DNA of 6,875 bases, taken from assembly GCA_947453775.1 (NCBI GenBank), contig CANGHM010000028.1, positions 1 through 6,875 of the forward strand, written 5' to 3'. The stretch comes from Rickettsiales bacterium (GTDB lineage Bacteria; Pseudomonadota; Alphaproteobacteria; Rickettsiales; Rickettsiaceae). Within the stretch, counting starts at the first letter, position 1, and each line of letters begins with the position of its first letter. This document shows positions 1 through 5,390 of the stretch, one piece after another. Position numbers and translations under genes: made by a program. The notes beneath the pieces are model-generated. The model was not told where the DNA came from, did not search any database, and saw only the letters and a program-made list of their open reading frames with translations.

Positions 1-1
1 A

Positions 2-1666
2 TCCGTTAGTGTATATGAGTCAATAGCTGAAGTGCCCTTAATTTTAGCGATTTTTGGTTTTAGAAGCTCGGGTAAATCGGTATTGATAGCAATGATTTGT
101 GCAGTGATTGTGCTCTTAATACTAGAGTTCAAATTTATCGATCTAGATGTTGAGGGCTATATAATAGCAATGCTTGTCAATGCATTAGCACTTTTTTCTG
201 CTCATTATTTATTGAAGCAACCTGGCGGGTGGGTTGGTATTAAGGATCGCAAAACTTTTGAAAGCTATCAGCTGGAAAAAATGAAAAATCGTTCCGCAAT
301 ACTTAATTCTATATTAAACTTTAGTTTTATAGAGTTTTGTAAGAAAAATTTAACTAAGCGTGAAGAGTTTTTTTCTTATGCTGGCTTTGTATCCTTGACG
401 ATAATTTTGATTAACATGTTCACTATTCCCAATGATAGTTTTCTTAAAACAAACAATATGTTTTTGATATATCAAATAGCTTTAGTGTGCTCAAATTATT
501 TTCTACTTTATCCCATATTGCCTTCTATATTAAAGGGAAAAACTTTAACATCTATAGTATGGTTAGTAGGATTGTCGTATTGTTTGATCTGCATACCGAC
601 TCTTTTTTTAATAGCTAGCGGTCTTGCGATGATCCAATCGATGTTGTTTGTAATTGCTATAATTTTATTATTAGCGATTTTTGATTGGAAGGTGGCTTTT
701 TCTATTATATTAGTTGGGTTTTATGGCACTTTATTGTTTATCAAAATCTTTTTGAGCGATGGTTTAAGCAATTTGGGATATGAAATACAAGTTATCACAC
801 CTTTATCAATTTTTGGTATTATTTTGTTTGGGGTGATTTTAGTTATGTTTTTAAAGCCCGCGCAGCATAACCATCAAAAAACCGATAAGCTTTTTTCTGC
901 AGCCGGGCAAAAGATTAATAATTTATCTGATGAGGTCAGAAATCTTTCTTCAATTAAAGAAGAGTTTTTAACTTATGTGACAGGTGCAATCCGTGTTCCT
1001 ATGAATAAGATTAGTGTTGGTGCGCTAGAGCTATACAAAAACTGGGATAAGTATAGTGATCAGGAAAAACGAGATCTAGCTGCTATGGTTTATGAAGGTT
1101 ACAAAGGGGCTAACGATCATATAGAAAAATTTTTGGATTTTTCTGAGCTAAATGCTAATAAACTTGATCTTACCATTTCTGAGATAAATTTTGCACAATT
1201 TGCTGAAGAGGTAATAGATGAGTTTAAGGAATTGCAATTAGAAAATCCTGATTTGAAATTCGCACTGAATGTATCTTTAGAAAATCCATTGGTCTATTGC
1301 GATAGGCCCAAAATTAAAAACGTAATCATTAGCTTGTTGAAAAATTCTGCTAGGTCAATGCGCGATGGGGTGGTTGATGTTAAGATCAAAGATATTATTC
1401 ATGGTGATAGCAAAGCGGTGAAATTTTCAGTTATTGATTATGGCTCTGGTATTGATGCAAAAAGGCTAAGTATGTTGTTTGGGCCATCTATTAATCAGGA
1501 AAAAATAAAAGAAGGCTGCGATAATGAGTGGTTTGATATGGCTATATCTGAAAAAATCATCGCAGCTCATCGTGGAATGATTTGGGCTGAAAATAATTCT
1601 TCTCAGCAAGGTGCAACGTTTTATTTCATTATTCCAGTAGGTGGAGATGGTAAAAATTTATCCTAA
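2..1666 (+). CDS. Membrane-bound histidine-kinase-like protein, probably symporter-fused (CbrA-like), 5' partial
   Basis: The frame is open from the window edge: ten codons precede the GTG at 32, so the true start lies outside and the GTG is probably internal. Residues below are numbered from that GTG. The first ~60 residues (GFRSSGKS loop, then helices ~16-33 and ~43-61) resemble the end of a sodium/solute symporter domain. About six more membrane helices follow (~113-132, 146-166, 171-241 as a cluster, 256-273), then a probable coiled-coil linker (~285-310). The kinase core comes last: an H-box region at 309-324, an FLDFSELNANKL segment typical of the end of the dimerisation helices, an N box with N438, and a G1 box DYGSG at 469-473. 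The H box has Gly318 where the phosphorylated His should be, and the G2 glycine motif is replaced by NEWFDMAI (498-505). Known family: CbrA-type proteins couple an SLC5-like transporter to a kinase. I infer a sensor with reduced or no kinase activity. No response regulator gene is adjacent on the visible side. The kinase fold is near certain, the symporter fusion less so. Confidence 0.82.
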   Translation, partial: SVSVYESIAEVPLILAIFGFRSSGKSVLIAMICAVIVLLILEFKFIDLDVEGYIIAMLVNALALFSAHYLLKQPGGWVGIKDRKTFESYQLEKMKNRSAILNSILNFSFIEFCKKNLTKREEFFSYAGFVSLTIILINMFTIPNDSFLKTNNMFLIYQIALVCSNYFLLYPILPSILKGKTLTSIVWLVGLSYCLICIPTLFLIASGLAMIQSMLFVIAIILLLAIFDWKVAFSIILVGFYGTLLFIKIFLSDGLSNLGYEIQVITPLSIFGIILFGVILVMFLKPAQHNHQKTDKLFSAAGQKINNLSDEVRNLSSIKEEFLTYVTGAIRVPMNKISVGALELYKNWDKYSDQEKRDLAAMVYEGYKGANDHIEKFLDFSELNANKLDLTISEINFAQFAEEVIDEFKELQLENPDLKFALNVSLENPLVYCDRPKIKNVIISLLKNSARSMRDGVVDVKIKDIIHGDSKAVKFSVIDYGSGIDAKRLSMLFGPSINQEKIKEGCDNEWFDMAISEKIIAAHRGMIWAENNSSQQGATFYFIIPVGGDGKNLS

Positions 1667-1671
1667 TTTTT

Positions 1672-1687
1672 TACTATATTTATAGTA
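1672..1687. other. AT-rich inverted repeat after the kinase-like gene
   Basis: TACTATA and TATAGTA form a perfect 7-bp inverted repeat separated by two T, starting five bases after the TAA stop and followed by TAATTTT. A hairpin of about six pairs with a four-base loop is possible and the T-rich tail suits a terminator. The stem has a single G-C pair, so it would be a weak one. It could equally be a chance AT-rich palindrome. Confidence 0.3.
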
Positions 1688-1769
1688 TAATTTTACGTGA
1701 GCTGTGTAAAAACTAAAGATTTGTTAAACCTAAAAGGTTGATATTTACTAGTCTGGATCAGTCTTTACC

Positions 1770-1775
1770 TATAAT
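1770..1775 (+). promoter_or_regulatory. Candidate -10 box of the helicase gene
   Basis: A perfect TATAAT lies 21 bases before the helicase ATG. Transcription from it would begin near 1782 and give a leader of only about 15 bases. No good -35 hexamer lies 16-18 bases upstream; TTGATA at 1738-1743 is a close match to consensus but the spacer would be 26 bases. In DNA this AT-rich the hexamer could be chance. Confidence 0.35.
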
Positions 1776-1796
1776 TTTAAGATACTATTATTTGCC

Positions 1797-3893
1797 ATGT
1801 TAGATTTAACCAAGCTCAACGAAGAGCAACAAGTGGCAATACGCAACACACATGGTCCTTTGTTGGTATTGGCCGGTGCAGGAACTGGTAAAACTACCGT
1901 AATTACTTATAAAATTGCATATTTGCTAGAGCAAGGTATTTGTTTGCCTGATGAAATTTTAGCTGTAACTTTTACCAATAAAGCGGCTAATCAGATGCAG
2001 CAAAGGGTTGAGAAGTTATGTGGCTATAAACTGCCATATATAGGTACATTTCACTCGATTGCATTAAAAATGTTGCGTTCTTATGCAAATATTTTGGGCA
2101 TGAATAGCGATTTAAATGTTGCTAGTTACCAGGAGCAATTAAAGCTGATGAAAAACATTTATCTAGATTATAAAATAGATGAGCAGATACTGGAGCATAA
2201 AGTTGCCCATCAAATTATTACTACTTGGAAAGATCTTAATTTAATGCCCGATCAAGTTTCAAGCAGAGCGTCGTCTGTGAAAGATAAACTGGCGCTTGAA
2301 ATATATTTGCATTATCAAAAATACCTGAGTAATTCAGGATTAGTTGATTTTAGTGATATTTTGCTATATACCAATCATATTTTTCAGAATTATGCTGAAA
2401 TTAGGCAAATTTATCAAAATAAATTCAAATATATCCTAATTGATGAATATCAAGACACTAATAAAGCTCAACAAGATTGGATTGATTTGATTGTATGTGA
2501 ACCATGTAATATTTGCTGCGTGGGTGACGATGATCAAAGTATATATAGCTGGCGAGGGGCACAGATAGCCAATATTTTAAATTTTGAAAAGCGCTTTAAT
2601 AATACTGTTGTTATTACGCTATCTAAAAATTATCGCTCTACTCAAAATATTTTGGATGTTGCACAAAGCCTGATATCTCACAACAATAATCGCTACGATA
2701 AAAAGCTGATAAGTGGTAATGCCCATAGTGCTGAGGCAGTTGTGCCTATTAGGCTTATTTTGGCGCAAAACACTGAATCTGAAGCTGAATTTATTGCTCA
2801 AGAATTGTTAAAATTAACCGCAATGCAAACATCGGCAGTGCTTGTGCGTACAAATTTTCAAACCAGAGTGCTAGAAGATATTTTTACCAGGCGCGCAGTG
2901 CCTTACACAATAGTTGGATCCTTAAGGTTTTACGATCTAAAAGAGATAAAAGATGCCTTAGCATACATTCGTGTTAGTATTAATTGCGACGATGATTTAG
3001 CTTTGGAGAGAATTATCAATACCCCAAAACGCAGCATTGGTCCAGCTACTTTAGTGCATATTAGGCAAAATGCCATCGCAAATAAACTTACCATGTTTGC
3101 TAGCATTAAAGATTTGCTTAATAAAAATAATCTTACTAAAAAAGTCACTGCTGAAATGCTAAAATTAGTAGCTTTATTGGCGGATTGGAAAATATACTTT
3201 CAAAATATGTCCCCTAGTTTAGCTGCTGAAAAAGTTTTAGCTGAATCGGGCTATATGCAAATGCTTGAGCAAAATACTTTTGAATATCAAAAAATAGATA
3301 ACATTAAAGAGTTATTGGTTGCTTTATCGGAATATAGCACGGTGAAAGAATTTATAGATTACATAGCTTTGGCGGATAATCCAAGGGAAGAGTCGGGCAA
3401 TGGGCGTCTTGATGAATTAGTGAGCGTAGTGAAAATTATGACAATCCACGCCGCTAAAGGGCTTGAGTTTGATGCTGTATTTTTGCCTAATTGGTCTGAG
3501 GGCGTGTTGCCAAGTAGTAGATCTTTGGCAAGTCCAAATTCTATCGCGTTAGAAGAGGAGCGCCGTATTGCTTATGTAGCAATTACCAGGGCCAAAAGCA
3601 TGCTCTATATTTTAAATAGCTTATATGCCAAAAGCTTTGGTAATGATTGTTATTATATCAATCAAGAGCCTTCACGTTTTGTGCAAGAAATTGATGCTCA
3701 TTTGTTGATGAAGGAAAATTATCCAAAATTCACTCCTGCTAAGGTAGCCTTTTTACCTGGTAATGCGATATTACATAAAATATTTGGTAAAGGTTTAATC
3801 ATTAAAGTTCTTAACTCAGAGACTTTTGAGGTGGGATTTCAAGAAGGAGGTACAAAAGTGATTCATAAAGACTTTCTTGAATTAAGTATTTGA
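1797..3893 (+). CDS. uvrD: UvrD/PcrA-type superfamily 1A DNA helicase
   Basis: This is an ATP-dependent 3'-5' DNA helicase of the UvrD/PcrA/Rep family, expected to act in nucleotide excision repair, mismatch repair and removal of proteins from DNA. All motifs are intact: Q motif (LNEEQQ, 7-12), Walker A GAGTGKTT (27-34), Ia (VTFTNKAA), Ib (GTFHS), Walker B DEYQD (216-220), III GDDDQSIYSWRGA (243-255), IV NYRST (278-282), V TIHAAKGLEF (549-558) and VI EERRIAYVAITRAK (587-600). An FYDLKEIKDALAY segment matches the family's conserved region after motif IV. The last ~50 residues (FGKGLII...VGFQEGGTKVI) fit the Tudor-like C-terminal domain, which in UvrD/PcrA contacts RNA polymerase. The length of 698 residues is slightly below the usual ~720. 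ATG 1797 is the only sensible start: a stop lies in frame at 1749-1751 with no start codon between. No Shine-Dalgarno sequence is visible. The gene is convergent with ampG. UvrD rather than Rep is favoured by the C-terminal tail, but this is not proved. Confidence 0.96.
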   Translation: MLDLTKLNEEQQVAIRNTHGPLLVLAGAGTGKTTVITYKIAYLLEQGICLPDEILAVTFTNKAANQMQQRVEKLCGYKLPYIGTFHSIALKMLRSYANILGMNSDLNVASYQEQLKLMKNIYLDYKIDEQILEHKVAHQIITTWKDLNLMPDQVSSRASSVKDKLALEIYLHYQKYLSNSGLVDFSDILLYTNHIFQNYAEIRQIYQNKFKYILIDEYQDTNKAQQDWIDLIVCEPCNICCVGDDDQSIYSWRGAQIANILNFEKRFNNTVVITLSKNYRSTQNILDVAQSLISHNNNRYDKKLISGNAHSAEAVVPIRLILAQNTESEAEFIAQELLKLTAMQTSAVLVRTNFQTRVLEDIFTRRAVPYTIVGSLRFYDLKEIKDALAYIRVSINCDDDLALERIINTPKRSIGPATLVHIRQNAIANKLTMFASIKDLLNKNNLTKKVTAEMLKLVALLADWKIYFQNMSPSLAAEKVLAESGYMQMLEQNTFEYQKIDNIKELLVALSEYSTVKEFIDYIALADNPREESGNGRLDELVSVVKIMTIHAAKGLEFDAVFLPNWSEGVLPSSRSLASPNSIALEEERRIAYVAITRAKSMLYILNSLYAKSFGNDCYYINQEPSRFVQEIDAHLLMKENYPKFTPAKVAFLPGNAILHKIFGKGLIIKVLNSETFEVGFQEGGTKVIHKDFLELSI

Positions 3894-3933
3894 GTATCTA
3901 ACTTCACAAAGGATAATAATATTTACCAGAAGC

Positions 3934-3965
3934 ACCTTTGGCCTACTGTAAAATAGGCTAAAGGT
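3934..3965. terminator. Bidirectional terminator hairpin between uvrD and ampG
   Basis: ACCTTTGGCCTA (3934-3945) pairs with TAGGCTAAAGGT (3954-3965) over 12 positions: eleven Watson-Crick pairs plus one G-T wobble (3940/3959), around an 8-base loop. The hairpin sits in the 79-bp gap between two convergent stop codons, 41 bases after uvrD and 8 bases after the end of ampG. Neither side has a clean T tract. On the plus strand the following sequence is AT-rich and a run of six T lies about 20 bases further on. Position and stem quality support a shared terminator. A mobile palindromic element is an alternative, but no second copy is present here. Confidence 0.68.
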
Positions 3966-3972
3966 AGTGAAT

Positions 3973-5205
3973 TTATGATTTATTTAGTTTTTTGTGCAAA
4001 ATCCATAGCATGAAAAGAGATGGTATGGAGATCACAGTGGTGAAAATAAAATAATTATTCCAGCCCATTTGACCTACTAAATAGCCAGCTTGCGAGGTAA
4101 ATGTACTATTCATTAAAGTAGCAAGGCTACTTAGCAAGGCAAAATGCGTTGCAGCAAAGCGTACATTACATAAATTAGCAATATATCCGCCCAGTGCCGC
4201 TCCGCCCATTCCTGAGGTGAAATTCTCAGAGATATTGGTGATTAAAAATACCGTAATGTCGTGACCTGCATGATTTAGCCAAATGTAGCCTAAATTCGTT
4301 ACTGACTGAGCTATTTCGCACACAATTAATCCCCATACGCCATGGGATCTGCTCATAATAAAAGCCCCCGCGTAGCATCCTATATACGTAGCAACAAGAC
4401 TGCAAGTTTTTACCACAAAAGCTATTTCCTTAAGGCTAAAGCCTAAATGGGTGTAAAACTTCATTCCTACAACTGCTAACATAGCATCGCCGACTTTATA
4501 AAAAACAATCGTAAGCATAATTAACCAGCTATATGGTCTTTTAAGCAAATCTTTAAATGATTCTATAGTGGTTGAAACAAAATTTGTTTGTATGTTTTTG
4601 CTATCTGGAGTTTGCATAACGCAAGAAGCAAAGGCTCCGATAGCAAAAAACAACGATAGCATCTTAAAGGTATATTCCCAGCCATGATCTTGAGCTACTA
4701 CTAAAGCTAAAGCTCCAGTTAATAACACTCCTATTCTATATGCAAAACTAGCATGAGCAACACCAATTGCTTGCTCGTCTTGATCTAATATTTCAATTCT
4801 TAGAGCATCGTAGCTAATATCGTATGAAGCTGCTAAAAACCCTAGACCAAGACTCAGGCTCCATAAAAAAGAAAAGTTTTCATCAGTTGGGGTAAGCGTG
4901 CTCATATAATATAAAATTCCAGCAATACCCAGAGAGCTTAAAAACATCCAGCTTCTTCTTTTGCCTAGCAACCTACCTAATAATGGCGGGGTGAAATACT
5001 CTAGCATTGGAGACCATAAAAATTTAAACGAATATGGCATTCTTGCTAGGGCAAGGTGTGTAACAAGCTCGAAATTTAATTCAAACTGGTTCATCCAAGC
5101 AATAATGGTGGTGTATAAAATAGCAAATGGCATACCACTGACTATACCTAAGACAAAGACTTTAAAAAATCTTATATCAGTTAAAATTTTTTGAAAATAA
5201 CTCAT
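3973..5205 (-). CDS. ampG: AmpG-family muropeptide permease (MFS)
   Basis: This is an inner-membrane major-facilitator transporter. AmpG imports anhydro-muropeptides released from peptidoglycan so that the cell wall can be recycled. Family hallmarks visible: the N-terminal GIVSGMPFAILYTTIIAWM helix (20-38), SFKFLWSPMLEY (59-70) followed by a GKRRSW cytoplasmic loop (81-86), the conserved ASYDISYDALRIEIL helix (126-140), AYRIGVLLTGALAL (155-168), and C-terminal ENFTSGMGGAALGGYIA (327-343) with FAATHFALLSSLATL (350-364). About 12 membrane helices can be drawn. At 410 residues it is shorter than E. coli AmpG (491), as rickettsial AmpG proteins are. The start at 5205 puts a typical short cytoplasmic N-terminus before helix 1; no Shine-Dalgarno sequence is visible. 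Rickettsiales often carry several ampG copies, so the exact substrate of this one is uncertain. It is convergent with uvrD and divergent from the VirB6-like gene. Confidence 0.9.
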   Translation of the reverse strand: MSYFQKILTDIRFFKVFVLGIVSGMPFAILYTTIIAWMNQFELNFELVTHLALARMPYSFKFLWSPMLEYFTPPLLGRLLGKRRSWMFLSSLGIAGILYYMSTLTPTDENFSFLWSLSLGLGFLAASYDISYDALRIEILDQDEQAIGVAHASFAYRIGVLLTGALALVVAQDHGWEYTFKMLSLFFAIGAFASCVMQTPDSKNIQTNFVSTTIESFKDLLKRPYSWLIMLTIVFYKVGDAMLAVVGMKFYTHLGFSLKEIAFVVKTCSLVATYIGCYAGAFIMSRSHGVWGLIVCEIAQSVTNLGYIWLNHAGHDITVFLITNISENFTSGMGGAALGGYIANLCNVRFAATHFALLSSLATLMNSTFTSQAGYLVGQMGWNNYFIFTTVISIPSLFMLWILHKKLNKS

Positions 5206-5207
5206 GG

Positions 5208-5222
5208 TTAAGTAGTAATTAT
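5208..5222 (-). promoter_or_regulatory. CtrA-like half-site pair upstream of ampG
   Basis: Read on the minus strand this is ATAA-N7-TTAA followed by CC, one base away from the alphaproteobacterial CtrA consensus TTAA-N7-TTAA(C). It ends two bases before the ampG start codon and overlaps the candidate -10 box. Such matches are common by chance in AT-rich DNA, so this is only a suggestion. Confidence 0.2.
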
Positions 5223-5246
5223 ATTATATTAATAACGATAAAAGAA
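5218..5246 (-). promoter_or_regulatory. Candidate ampG promoter with duplicated TATAAT
   Basis: On the minus strand TATAAT occurs twice, overlapping by one base (5228-5223 and 5223-5218). The proximal copy has a 17-base spacer to TTCTTT (5246-5241), a poor -35 box sharing only TT with consensus. Transcription would start near 5211 and leave only about five leader bases before the ATG, so ampG mRNA would be almost leaderless. Confidence 0.4.
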
Positions 5247-5329
5247 CCATACGTACACGAAGAATTTTAGTATATTTTTACTACACAAGCAAGATTTTTT
5301 TTGATTGAAAACAGAGATTTAAAAACTAC

Positions 5330-5339
5330 TTGCGCGCAA
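5330..5339. promoter_or_regulatory. GC-rich perfect palindrome, possible operator
   Basis: TTGCGCGCAA is a perfect 10-bp palindrome in otherwise very AT-rich intergenic DNA, 51 bases before the start of the VirB6-like gene. The core TGCGCGCAA recurs at 5442-5450 inside the signal-peptide codons of that gene. The position would suit a regulator binding site, but no regulator is known to match and function is unproven. Confidence 0.25.
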
Positions 5340-5390
5340 AAAATATAGCATTAGTTTAGAGCGAAACTTTTGTTTAATCTTAGATACATA

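Larger units (their letters stand above)
5206..5390. other. Divergent intergenic region between ampG and the VirB6-like gene
   Basis: These 185 bp contain no open frame that I can support. Besides the ampG promoter elements they hold TAGTA/TACTA arms (5268-5272 and 5279-5283), a run of eight T (5295-5302), and a perfect GC-rich palindrome at 5330-5339. For the plus-strand gene I find only weak pairs such as TTAGTT (5351-5356) with TTTAAT (5373-5378), spacer 16. No Shine-Dalgarno sequence precedes the ATG at 5391. Confidence 0.6.

Noticed and set aside
1727..1739. Small inverted repeat AACCT-aaa-AGGTT before uvrD
   Set aside because: A five-base stem is expected by chance and no T tract follows.
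2619..3148. Minus-strand open frames of 60 and 72 codons inside uvrD
   Set aside because: They lie wholly opposite conserved helicase codons, have no recognisable protein features and are best explained as antisense shadows.
4961..5194. Plus-strand open frame of 77 codons opposite the ampG 5' end
   Set aside because: It is antisense to conserved AmpG helices and shows no motif of its own.
5268..5283. TAGTA/TACTA inverted arms resembling the inverted repeat at 1672-1687
   Set aside because: Only five bases per arm in AT-rich DNA, and the arm order is reversed relative to the other site, so common origin is not supported.
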